DNA of 64,000 nucleotides from Sinorhizobium chiapasense. GTDB lineage: Bacteria > Pseudomonadota > Alphaproteobacteria > Rhizobiales > Rhizobiaceae. Positions 46,847 through 54,751 of the stretch are shown here, in pieces. The first letter of the stretch is position 1. Every line of letters starts with the position of its first letter. The DNA lies in NCBI RefSeq assembly GCF_036488675.1, contig NZ_CP133150.1:186001-250000 (forward strand), written 5' to 3'. The position numbers and the translations under genes were made by a program. The notes under the pieces are model-generated. The model had not been told where the DNA came from and searched no databases. It saw only the letters and a program-made list of their open reading frames with translations.

Positions 46847-47890
46847 GTGACCAGCTACTTTTCCTACCTTGGTCTACAACCTTCTCCAGAGCAGCTTGTC
46901 CAGCGGTTTGGACTTGAGCTGGATAAGCTGATGACGCTGGACTTAAACCTGACTGGGCGTCCCTCGTATCTGTACTCGCGCGAGCGGAACATGTCACGGG
47001 AAGCGAGTTCAACCGCTTTTGCACAGCTTCTCTTGAAATCAATTGCCCCGAACGATGTCGCCATCCTTGTAACCGGGTGGCCGGTTAGATCAATGATTGA
47101 CATTTCGATCGGCGAGGCCGATGGGCCGATCGGGGCAGCGGCCATTGCGCGTGCTCTTCACTTGACGATCGGCGCATTATCCCTTGCGATGGCTCCCGCG
47201 CCTTTGGCTGCACAAGTTGCAGCAGCATTTAGATCTGCAGGTGCCACGATCATCGATTTTGACGCGTTCAGAAGGCTTGTAAAGGGGCAGGAAAGGCTCT
47301 TTGGCGTTGCGGTCGTAGGGTTAGATATTGATCGCGATCTGTCGGATTATTTTGCCAAACTTTTGCAAGATCTCGAGCCGAAAGCGGTCATAGCGATTGA
47401 GCACTACGGTTTTTCGGCTGAGGGCAAGGCGTATCATGCGACCGGTCATCTTGTAGAACCAGGAATAGCGCTCACGCATTCTTTATTCGATCAGGCCATG
47501 GCCAAGGGCCTGATTTGTGGTTCGTGTGTCGACAATCCCAATGAGGCTGGAACCAGCCGTCTTCACGATGCTCGCGTTAAGCATCCACCCATGAGAAACG
47601 ACTTCGCTAACCTTCTCGTGGGAAGCTCTGCTAATAACGCAGCCTTTGCACTGTGTGCCGCGCTTGCAGGATTGTCCGCTACGCCGACAGCGGCTTTTCC
47701 CGGTAGTTTGGATGAAGCTGGGATCGCAGCAACGTTGGCCCATGGAGCGATAGATCCATTCAGCGGAACCGCTGATCCATCGTTCGGCGTCGATACGGTT
47801 GAGAGACCTTACCATGCGTGGATAGCAGATCTTATGGGCCGGCTCGCCAAGGGATACTGCGCCGCGGCCGCAATAAACAGCAATCCATAG
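46847..47890 (+). CDS. DUF4392 / D-glutamate cyclase-like protein
   Basis: A 347-residue protein that starts at a GTG 3 bases after the preceding stop. The core follows DUF4392 (glutamate cyclase-like C-terminal domain): [50 protein letters not shown] and, in place of the usual GIGDGGNEIGMG, the altered CGSCVDNPNEAG. Members with an intact motif are linked to D-glutamate cyclisation; the variant here suggests a different or specialised reaction. It completes a three-gene unit with the phosphatidyltransferase and the synthase-like protein. Confidence 0.72.
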   Translation: MTSYFSYLGLQPSPEQLVQRFGLELDKLMTLDLNLTGRPSYLYSRERNMSREASSTAFAQLLLKSIAPNDVAILVTGWPVRSMIDISIGEADGPIGAAAIARALHLTIGALSLAMAPAPLAAQVAAAFRSAGATIIDFDAFRRLVKGQERLFGVAVVGLDIDRDLSDYFAKLLQDLEPKAVIAIEHYGFSAEGKAYHATGHLVEPGIALTHSLFDQAMAKGLICGSCVDNPNEAGTSRLHDARVKHPPMRNDFANLLVGSSANNAAFALCAALAGLSATPTAAFPGSLDEAGIAATLAHGAIDPFSGTADPSFGVDTVERPYHAWIADLMGRLAKGYCAAAAINSNP

Positions 47891-48403
47891 GCAACGCCTC
47901 AATGGAGATGGTCGCAACAGCAACTGCACTGGTTGCGGCAGCATTCGTGTGTCGTCGTGTGACCATTTTGGGGCGTGCACGGGCGGCCCGGCCGAGATCC
48001 ACCGCCTAAAAGGCCGCCCGGGCATAAGAGCGTGTTTCGACTATTGCCGTCCACTCAGACGGTGTCTCGAGGGTAGGACTGGAGCGCTTGGTATTTCGGG
48101 TCCGGTACTGCACGTCGAAGCGCGCCAGAACCAAAAAGCAGGCTGCTTGACCTACCAAAAAGGTCTTTTGGTAACGTCTGAAAGCGTCTTCTGAAATCGA
48201 CAACTTCTTTGCGGGTGCGGATTACCGCGGGGCCGCGTGCTCGGCGGCGGGCGCTGCCCGCCGCTTCACTTTGGTGCCGCGAGGGGAGCCCCCTCCCACA
48301 CATCTCGCATTCGACAGCAGGATTGTAATCATCGCTGTGGGTACCATCTAGCCATTTTGTGGCGGATCGACACAATCCATCTCTAAATGGCTAATGTTAG
48401 CGA
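47891..48403. other. Intergenic region with a GC hairpin
   Basis: About 510 bases between convergent genes. It contains a perfect 9-base stem (GCGGCGGGC / GCCCGCCGC) with a 3-base loop at 48244-48264, which may terminate transcription of either unit, and a short segment near 48188-48207 (GTCTTCTGAAATCGACA) that recurs near 49756-49772. No gene is apparent. Confidence 0.5.
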
Positions 48404-49294
48404 TTAGACCGGCTTCTCGCCCTTAACGGTCAACCGCCGTAGGACGCGGCGCGCACCGGAATCGAAGGCGCTTCGAGCGTGACTGAGGCAGCGATTGTCC
48501 CAAATAATCACGTCGTGCGGTCTCCACTCGTGCTCCAAGATGAACTCGGGTTTCGTTGCGTGTTCCCAGAGTTGCTCTTGTAAAAGGTAGGCTTCTTCCT
48601 CGCCGAGATCTTGGATGTGGGTAGTGCCGCGGCTTCCCAAGAAGAGCGCCTTGCGCCCCGTCTCCGGATGCGTGCGTACGACCGGGTGAATTGCACTCGG
48701 ATCGGTTGAATTCGTGTTGTTGTCAAATTTGACGCCACTATCGCCATGCTTGGCTCGCAGCCCCTCCGCCTTGTCTCTTAAGGCCTGGGGCAAGGTGTCA
48801 TAGGCGGTATACATATTGGAAAATCGGGTGTTGCCGCCGGCCTCGACTGGTGGGATCTCTTCTCCGTAGATAACAGTGGCCGATGCCGGATATTCGAAGA
48901 CCGACATATCGGTGTGCCAAACCGCTTCGCCCGCCCCGCCCCGCCCGATGGCCTTCCCTTCCACGACGACGTTGGAGACGACATGGATCTCGGGCAGCAG
49001 GCCCGTGCGGTCGTAATCGAATTGTGGCACGATGTGCGGTTCGCCGAAGCACCGTGCTAGTGCGACGAGCTGCTCATCGGTGAGCTTCTGCCCTCGAAAA
49101 ACGAGAAGCAGGTGCTCGAGCCAGGCTTTACGCAACTGGGATACGATGTGTTCTGAGAGAGGGACCGAGAGGTCGACGCCACGCACTTCTGCCCCAAGAG
49201 GCCCGCCGGTCGGCACAATGGTGATGCTGCCTTCGAGTGCGGTCATCGGTGCACTCGTCTTACTCCCGAGCATCTTTTCGGGACTCGTGTTCAT
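48404..49294 (-). CDS. TauD/TfdA-family Fe(II)/2-oxoglutarate dioxygenase
   Basis: A 296-residue non-haem iron dioxygenase. Iron ligands are in EAVWHTDMS (HxD) and CLSHARSAF (distal His); the 2-oxoglutarate-binding Arg lies in the RRVLRRLTV end. The N-terminal text ITIVPTGGPLGAEVRGVDLS is typical of TauD. Its promoter carries the same PHO box and ACATGT-type palindrome as the phn genes, so it probably belongs to the phosphonate/phosphate-starvation regulon and may oxidise an organophosphonate or related compound, not taurine. That role is inferred from regulation. Confidence 0.9.
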   Translation of the reverse strand: MNTSPEKMLGSKTSAPMTALEGSITIVPTGGPLGAEVRGVDLSVPLSEHIVSQLRKAWLEHLLLVFRGQKLTDEQLVALARCFGEPHIVPQFDYDRTGLLPEIHVVSNVVVEGKAIGRGGAGEAVWHTDMSVFEYPASATVIYGEEIPPVEAGGNTRFSNMYTAYDTLPQALRDKAEGLRAKHGDSGVKFDNNTNSTDPSAIHPVVRTHPETGRKALFLGSRGTTHIQDLGEEEAYLLQEQLWEHATKPEFILEHEWRPHDVIIWDNRCLSHARSAFDSGARRVLRRLTVKGEKPV

Positions 49295-49342
49295 GATAAG
49301 ATCTCCTGTACGCGCTCAAGATTGATAATCCACGCTCATACG

Positions 49343-49358
49343 ACATGTTTAGACATGT
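49343..49358 (-). promoter_or_regulatory. Shared palindrome (probable GntR/PhnF operator), copy 1
   Basis: ACATGTTTAGACATGT on the plus strand, i.e. ACATGT-CTAA-ACATGT read toward the dioxygenase gene. It lies 28 bases downstream of a PHO box, in the direction of the gene at 48404-49294. Confidence 0.8.
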
Positions 49359-49385
49359 GTACATGACGGTGTGTTGCACAGTTCC

Positions 49386-49403
49386 GTGACAGTGAGATGA
49401 CAG
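49386..49403 (-). promoter_or_regulatory. PHO box, copy 1
   Basis: On the minus strand CTGTCATCTCACTGTCAC: two 7-base repeats (CTGTCAT, CTGTCAC) separated by 4 bases, the PhoB-binding pattern of rhizobia. It is positioned to activate the TauD-like gene under phosphate limitation. Confidence 0.85.
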
Positions 49404-49415
49404 TTCGAAAGAGAC

Positions 49416-49764
49416 ATTACGCGAAACCGAAGAAGAGACAGGACTGAAGCTGGAAGCACTCTACTCAGCCGAAATTTGCGAGCAGTTCTATGAAGCGGCT
49501 CGTGATGCGATTACGCTGACGCCTGTATTTGTCGCGTACGCGCCTTCAGGCTACTGCGTGGTTCGGCTCATCGACGAACACAGCGATTCCCTTGGTTGGC
49601 GCTCTAAGGAAGTGGCCTCTTTGCTTCCGTTCTCTGGTCAACGATCCAATCCTCACATATCAAGAGTGAATTCGTCGATAGAGAGCCCCTATTGGGCATC
49701 CGGACCTAAGATAACCAACTCTACTGAAATCCCTATTTTGATCTTTACTGAAGTCGTCTTCTGA
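49416..49764 (+). pseudogene. Nudix hydrolase C-terminal remnant
   Basis: A plus-strand frame reads TLRETEEETGLKLEALYSAE, the second half of the Nudix box (REVxEExGL), followed by LTPVFVAYAP and RLIDEHSDSLGW, typical of small Nudix pyrophosphohydrolases. The N-terminal strand and the first half of the box are missing, and the gene starts only 13 bases after PHO box copy 1. The last 40 codons look unrelated. A remnant. Confidence 0.65.
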
Positions 49765-49795
49765 AATCGACACATCTCCACGTGTCCCTCTCGAT

Positions 49796-49813
49796 CTGTC
49801 ATTTCGATGTCAC
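49796..49813 (+). promoter_or_regulatory. PHO box, copy 2
   Basis: CTGTCATTTCGATGTCAC; second repeat has one change. It precedes the damaged transporter operon starting near 49988. The bases that follow are nearly the same as those downstream of copy 1 (CGGAACTGTGCAACACACCG). Confidence 0.82.
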
Positions 49814-49840
49814 GGAACTGTGCAACACACCGCCATGTAC

Positions 49841-49856
49841 ACATGTCTAAACATGA
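49841..49856 (+). promoter_or_regulatory. Shared palindrome (probable GntR/PhnF operator), copy 2
   Basis: ACATGTCTAAACATGA, one base from the perfect form, at the same distance (27 bases) from its PHO box as in the other copies. Confidence 0.8.
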
Positions 49857-49987
49857 TTCATGTTGACGGCTACGGGTATTGCCTCATGGCGGCTACGCCG
49901 AACGGCTGCACGCCGCCTGCCATATTCTCGACGAGGCGGGGCTTTCGCGGTCCCAGCCGAAGACCCTGGCGCAAACGGAGCAGAACC

Positions 49988-50861
49988 ATGCCCCTCTCGC
50001 CGCTCATTGAAACCGTCGATCTCGGCTGCTCGTATCATGTCGGCGGGCTGGTTGCGAAACATCACCGAATCGCAGCCGTCATCGGCATCGATCTTGCGAT
50101 CGCCCGCGGCGAGACCGTCGCCCTGGTCGGCGAGAGCGGCTGCGGCAAGAGCACGCTCGGACGCCTCCTGCTCGGCATCGAGCGGCCGAATGCCGGACGC
50201 GTCGTGTTCGACGGCCAGGATCTCGCCGCCGCGAGGGATCGCGAACGCCGGCGTCTGCGCGCCCGCATGCAACTCGTCTTTCAGAATACACTGACGGCGC
50301 TCAACCCGCGTATGGCGGTCGGTCTGCAAATCGTCGAGCCGTTTGCCATTCACGGCGACCACCTTCGCCGGCAGCAGGAGGCTTCGCTCGACCGGCTGAT
50401 GTCGGATGTCGGGTTTGGTCGGGACCTTGCCGACCGCTTTCCGCACCAGCTTTGCGGCGGTCAGCGACAACGCGTCGTCATCGCCCGTCCGGCATATCGC
50501 CGACCGCGTTGCGGCAATGTATCTCGGCCGGATCGTCGAGAGCGGTCCGACCGCAGAGGTGCTGGCCGCGCCAGCGCATCCCTATACCCGCGCGCTGGTT
50601 GCTTCCGTCCCGCGGCTCTCGCACGGCGGCGCACATCCAAAGTCCCGTCCTGCAAGGTTGCGCGGCGAGCCTCCCAATCCGGCCGCCATTCCCGATGGCT
50701 GTCCTTTCCATCCGCGCTGCCCATCGGCGGATGATCTTTGCCCGCGAGAGCGCCCTGCGCTCGCGACGGTGGCACCGGGCCGCACGGCCGCCTGCCATTT
50801 CGCTGCCAGCCCTATTTCATCCAAGTCGCAAACCGTTCCCGAACCTGCGAGGCTTTCCTGA
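49988..50861 (+). pseudogene. OppF/DppF-type ABC ATPase with internal deletion
   Basis: The N-terminal half is normal: GESGCGKST (Walker A, about residues 46-54), MQLVFQNTLTALNPRM (Q-loop) and QLCGGQRQRVVIAR, a signature with Cys in place of the usual Ser. The next bases jump, in a different frame, to RHIADRVAAMYLGRIVESGP and the OppF tail (CPFHPRC). The missing 50 or so codons held Walker B, the D-loop and the H-loop, so ATP hydrolysis is impossible. It is the first gene after PHO box copy 2. The tail ends on the first base of the next gene. Confidence 0.85.
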
Positions 50862-51715
50862 TGCACGTCATCACCTACAACATCCAGTACGGCAAAGGCC
50901 GCGACGGCCGTTACGACATCGACCGCACCGCCGACGCGCTGATCAGCGCCGACATCATCGGCCTGCAGGAGGTGGAGGCCTATTGGGAGCGCTCCGGCAA
51001 TATTCATCAGGTCCAGCGAATCACTGATCGTCTCGGTGGATATCACGCCGTCTTCGGCGCCACAGTCGATATCCATAAGAGCCTGGAAGGACGCGAGGTG
51101 CGACGTCAGTTCGGCAATGCCATTCTGTCGCGCTGGCCGATCATCACCACGCGCACCTTCCTGTTTCCCAAACTGGGACCGGCCAACGGCCATTCCATCC
51201 AGCGCGGCCTGACTGAAGCAACGATAGACACGCCAATCGGTCTGCTTCGTGTCTATACCAGCCACTTCTCCCACCTGTGCGATGAAGAGCGGATGGAGCA
51301 TGCCCGCATCACCCTCGACGTTCACCGCCGCGCAGTCGTCGAAGGGCCGGTCTCGGGCGGCGATCATCGGGATATCTCTTGGCTGGAGGAGCTGCCGCCG
51401 TCCGTGCCATCCGAGGCGATCCTGATGGGCGACCTCAACCTGACACCAGACGGACCGGTCTATCCCGTTTTGGTGGGACCGACGAGCCCTCAATACGGCC
51501 GCCTTATACAACCGGACTGCTTTGTGGATGCTTGGACAGCTGCCGGGCATGCCGAGGATAGCGGTCCGACGTTCTACACGGACTGGATGGCCAAGACGGG
51601 CTGGCGCGTCGACTACATGCTGGTTACGCCGGGCCTGAAGGACAGGGTGAAGTCTGCCGAAGTGCTAACTGCCGATGCCTCCGATCACCAGCCACTTGCC
51701 GTCACCTTTGGCTGA
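50861..51715 (+). CDS. Endonuclease/exonuclease/phosphatase-family enzyme
   Basis: A 284-residue metal-dependent phosphoesterase of the DNase I-like (EEP) fold: TYNIQYGKGRDGRYD and IIGLQEVEAYW (catalytic Glu), AILMGDLNLTPDG (metal Asp and Asn) and ASDHQPLAVTF (catalytic His) in the standard order. No signal peptide. It sits inside a phosphate-starvation transporter operon, so a small phosphodiester or phosphonate ester is a more likely substrate than DNA. It starts on the last base of the preceding stop. Confidence 0.9.
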   Translation: MHVITYNIQYGKGRDGRYDIDRTADALISADIIGLQEVEAYWERSGNIHQVQRITDRLGGYHAVFGATVDIHKSLEGREVRRQFGNAILSRWPIITTRTFLFPKLGPANGHSIQRGLTEATIDTPIGLLRVYTSHFSHLCDEERMEHARITLDVHRRAVVEGPVSGGDHRDISWLEELPPSVPSEAILMGDLNLTPDGPVYPVLVGPTSPQYGRLIQPDCFVDAWTAAGHAEDSGPTFYTDWMAKTGWRVDYMLVTPGLKDRVKSAEVLTADASDHQPLAVTFG

Positions 51716-51727
51716 AGGGTGACGGAA

Positions 51728-52650
51728 ATGGCCCGCTTCGCCATCATCAAGGCGCTCAGAGCGATCATCACGCTGTGGGCCATCATGACCTTCACCTTCA
51801 TCGTGCTTCGGCTCACGGGCGATCCGGCTCTGGAGCTGCTGCCGGACAACGCAACCGCGGACATCATCGCGCTGTTCAACAAGAAATGGGGCCTCGACCA
51901 GCCGATATGGCGGCAATATCTGCTTTATGTCTCCAACCTGGTGCAGGGCGACTTTGGCCAATCGCTCGCTACCGGACGCCAGGCGGTGGAAGTCGTCGCG
52001 GAAAGGGTCGGCGCGACGTTGACCCTGACCGGCACGGCCTTTCTGCTCGTGCTCCTCATTGGCATCCCGGGCGGCGTTATCGCCGCCCTTAACCGTGGCC
52101 GGCCGCTCGACCGGATCATGATGCTCTTCTGTTCGATGGGCTATAGCCTGCCGAACTTCGTTCTCGGCGTGACGCTGATTTTCATCTTTGCCGTTGCCTT
52201 GCGGTGGCTGCCGAGTTCCGGAAGTGCAACACCGCGCATCTGATCTTGCCTATGACGACGCTTGGATTTGCGGGTGCGGCGGTCATCGCTCGCTTCACGC
52301 GCTCGGCAGTCCTCGACGTGCTCCAGCAGCCCTATGTGCGTGCGGCGATGGCTGCGGGCGAAACGCGTTATGAGGCAATCGTCAACCACGTCCTGCCGAA
52401 TGCCGCGATCCCGATCATCACCATCATCGGTTTTTCACTCGGCGGGCTGATCGGCGGTTCGATTATTGTCGAGCAGGTCTTTGGCTGGCCGGGCATCGGT
52501 CGCCTGCTCGTCGAAGTCGTCGGCCTGCGCGACCTCGCTGTGGTACAGGCGCTCGTCATGCTCTTCGCCACCACGATGACGCTCGCCAATCTCAGCGTCG
52601 ACATCGCCTATGGCCTCCTCAACCCGAAGATATACAGGAGGTCTTCGTGA
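51728..52650 (+). pseudogene. DppB/OppB-type peptide ABC permease, frameshifted
   Basis: Residues 1-165 (MARFAIIKALRAIITLWAIMTFTFIVLRL, FGQSLATGRQAV, GYSLPNFVLGVTLIFIF) are a normal DppB N-terminal half. Near 52222 the frame shifts and the family text goes on in the next frame: HLILPMTTLGFAGAAVIARF, VRAAMAAGETRYEAIVNHVLPNA (EAA loop) and FGWPGIGRLL, ending 4 bases into the next gene. A single indel would restore it. As it stands the product is truncated. Confidence 0.85.
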
Positions 52651-53519
52651 GCACTCTTGATCTCGGCCAAGTCCGCACCCGCAAACGTGTGCACCGCGAA
52701 GCCATTCTCCTGACGATCCTGTTGGCGCTCGCCTGGATCGCGCTCATCATCCTCTTGTCGATCGCTGCACCGCTGGTTGCGCCTTACGGCTATGCAGACC
52801 AGCAGCCGATGCTACGCCTGCGCCCGCCCGCGATCCTCGGCCATGACAATCCCTTTCTCTTCGGTAGCGACAATCTGGGGCGCGACGTATTCAGTCGCAC
52901 CCTCTACGGCATTCGCTATTCGATCATCATCGCGCTTTCAGGAACGCTGATCAGCACCTTCATTGGCGTAGCGATGGGCATGCTCGCCGCCCGGCTGCGC
53001 GGCTGGTGGGAAGAGACGATCATGATGCTGGTCGACATCCAGGCATCACTGCCCTTCATCATCTTCGCGATCACGATCGTCGCATTCTTCGGCAAGGGGT
53101 TCTGGCTGCTGGCGGTCATCGTCGGACTTGCCGGCTGGGGACGCTATGCTCGCCTGGCACGCGGCCTCGTCCTCGATGCCGAGACGGTCGGTTATGCCGC
53201 TGCGCTAAGAGTGCTCGGGGCCGGCTCGTCCCGCATCTATATCAGGCATATCCTTCCCAACATCGTCAGCGCCCTCGTCGTACAGATGACGCTGAATTTC
53301 CCGGAGGTCATCCTGCTGGAGACAGGTATGAGCTTCCTCGGCCTCGGCGTCCAACCGCCGCTGACCTCGCTCGGCCTGCTGATTAACGAAAGTCGCAACT
53401 ATCTCATGCTGGCTTGGTGGATGGCCGCCGTCCCTGGTGCGGTAATTGTGCTCACCACGCTGTCGATCAGCCTTCTTGGCGACTGGCTCCGAGACGTGAT
53501 GGACACAAAACTACGCTGA
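52647..53519 (+). CDS. DppC/OppC-type peptide ABC permease
   Basis: A 290-residue inner-membrane permease starting at a GTG that overlaps the DppB stop. Features: N-terminal cytoplasmic helix and first membrane segment, LFGSDNLGRDVFSRTLYG, ARLARGLVLDAETVGYAAALRVLGAGSSRIYIRHILPN (EAA loop, quoted over 165-205) and ETGMSFLGLGVQPP. Intact. Its C-terminus was also copied to 41190-41330. Confidence 0.92.
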   Translation: MSTLDLGQVRTRKRVHREAILLTILLALAWIALIILLSIAAPLVAPYGYADQQPMLRLRPPAILGHDNPFLFGSDNLGRDVFSRTLYGIRYSIIIALSGTLISTFIGVAMGMLAARLRGWWEETIMMLVDIQASLPFIIFAITIVAFFGKGFWLLAVIVGLAGWGRYARLARGLVLDAETVGYAAALRVLGAGSSRIYIRHILPNIVSALVVQMTLNFPEVILLETGMSFLGLGVQPPLTSLGLLINESRNYLMLAWWMAAVPGAVIVLTTLSISLLGDWLRDVMDTKLR

Positions 53520-53657
53520 GCGGATCGAAAGCAGGTCATGCTTCAAGTCGCCGGCCCAGCAGACGTTGCCAAATAGACACGCATTGCAGCCTCACGTTCA
53601 GGCTCCTGAAAATCGCATTTCGTCTCACTGAACTTGCGGTGATCAGAGGTAGTGGCT

Positions 53658-54386
53658 TCAATTATCGAAATATACAGAAACGCGAGCGGCCGAAAAACGC
53701 GCGACGCTGTAGTCGATCGGCGTCTGGTCGATCGTTTTCAGACTTTGGACTTCGAGGATGGGTTCGGTTCTTGGCTGTTGAAGCCGTCGGGCCTCTTCAG
53801 ACGAAGGCAAACGCGCTTCTATGTGACAATGAGCGCGTCGTGTATTTTCATATCCGAAGAGCCGATAGACTTCAGTGATGCAGGAAAAGCTGGAGATCCG
53901 CTCGAGTGCGCCTGGAAAAAGTCGCGAAGGCAAATGATGCCGTGAAACTGAGATCGTCAGGCCGCTTGCCTTACCAACCGTATCGAAGACGAGAACGGGC
54001 TCACCTACCGGAATCTGCAGCCGATTTGCGATGTCCGTCGATGCAGACACCTCAAATTTCGCAAGAATCTCTGCTGCGGGCACCAAACTCGCATCGCGAA
54101 GGTTGGCCATGAAGGAAGACTCGGCGCCAAGTCCGTACTGAATGCGACGCTCCACGAAGGCGCCCCGGCCACGCTCGATACGCAGCACGCCTTTATTCTG
54201 TAGCTCTGCCAATGCCCTTCGGACCGTTGTCCTGGTGACTCCAAAATGGGGTGCAAGGATATTTTCGCCCGGTAGCTTTTCCCCAACCCTGAACGCGCCG
54301 GCATCGATTTCCTTCAAGATCATCAGTTCGATCTGCCTCCACCGCGGCAGGTCGTTCATCAACTCGTGGCTCGTCTCATTCAACAT
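53658..54386 (-). CDS. phnF: GntR-family regulator, PhnF-like
   Basis: A 242-residue regulator with an N-terminal winged helix of the GntR/HutC group (RWRQIELMILKEIDAGAF, FGVTRTTVRRALAELQNKGVLRIERGRGAFV) and a C-terminal UTRA ligand domain (about 95-240). It is divergent from the C-P lyase genes, and the space between them holds a PHO box and the perfect ACATGT-CTAA-ACATGT palindrome. By analogy to PhnF it should repress the phn and transporter units until a phosphonate or phosphate-related ligand is present. Confidence 0.88.
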   Translation of the reverse strand: MLNETSHELMNDLPRWRQIELMILKEIDAGAFRVGEKLPGENILAPHFGVTRTTVRRALAELQNKGVLRIERGRGAFVERRIQYGLGAESSFMANLRDASLVPAAEILAKFEVSASTDIANRLQIPVGEPVLVFDTVGKASGLTISVSRHHLPSRLFPGALERISSFSCITEVYRLFGYENTRRAHCHIEARLPSSEEARRLQQPRTEPILEVQSLKTIDQTPIDYSVARFSAARVSVYFDN

Positions 54387-54401
54387 CGTGTCTCTTTCGA
54401 A

Positions 54402-54419
54402 TTGTCATCTCACTGTCAT
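54402..54419 (+). promoter_or_regulatory. PHO box, copy 3
   Basis: TTGTCATCTCACTGTCAT, two 7-base repeats with a 4-base spacer, immediately upstream of the regulator gene on one side and of the phn operon on the other. The distance to the palindrome (29 bases) matches the other copies. Confidence 0.85.
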
Positions 54420-54448
54420 GAAACTGTGCGACATGCACCTTCATGTAC

Positions 54449-54464
54449 ACATGTCTAAACATGT
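54449..54464 (+). promoter_or_regulatory. Shared palindrome (probable GntR/PhnF operator), copy 3
   Basis: ACATGTCTAAACATGT, the perfect form. It precedes the small gene at 54515 and phnM by 50 and 283 bases. Confidence 0.85.
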
Positions 54465-54514
54465 TGTGAATTCTAGCCCGTTCGCGCGCCTTCGACAACT
54501 ATGGATTTCGTATC

Positions 54515-54751
54515 ATGGTAACTATGCCGAGCCCAGCCGTCCCCTCCGAGGCTATCCGTCCGCAACCTAACGGATCGAAGGTTGAAACATCGACCCAAGG
54601 ACAGCTGGGCGAGCCGTTGTTTCGCGCCGCTACACTGTCACCAACAGATCCAGCCGCCATAGATGAAGCCCGCGTAACAATTCTGCTGCCGCTGGGCAGC
54701 AAGCCAGAGCCGTTTGTAATCGTCCAGCAAATGGAGGGCGACCGCCAATGA
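54515..54751 (+). CDS. Small hypothetical protein upstream of phnM
   Basis: A 78-codon frame ending with the ATGA overlap into phnM, so it is translationally coupled to it. The sequence is rich in Pro, Ser and Ala with a more ordered end (VTILLPLGSKPEPFVIVQQ). I do not recognise it. It is the first gene after PHO box copy 3. It could be a small accessory protein or the tail of a lost gene. Confidence 0.5.
   Translation: MVTMPSPAVPSEAIRPQPNGSKVETSTQGQLGEPLFRAATLSPTDPAAIDEARVTILLPLGSKPEPFVIVQQMEGDRQ

Noticed and set aside
48244..48264. Hairpin as an intrinsic terminator
   Set aside because: The stem is strong but no T-run follows on either strand; kept only as part of the intergenic region description.
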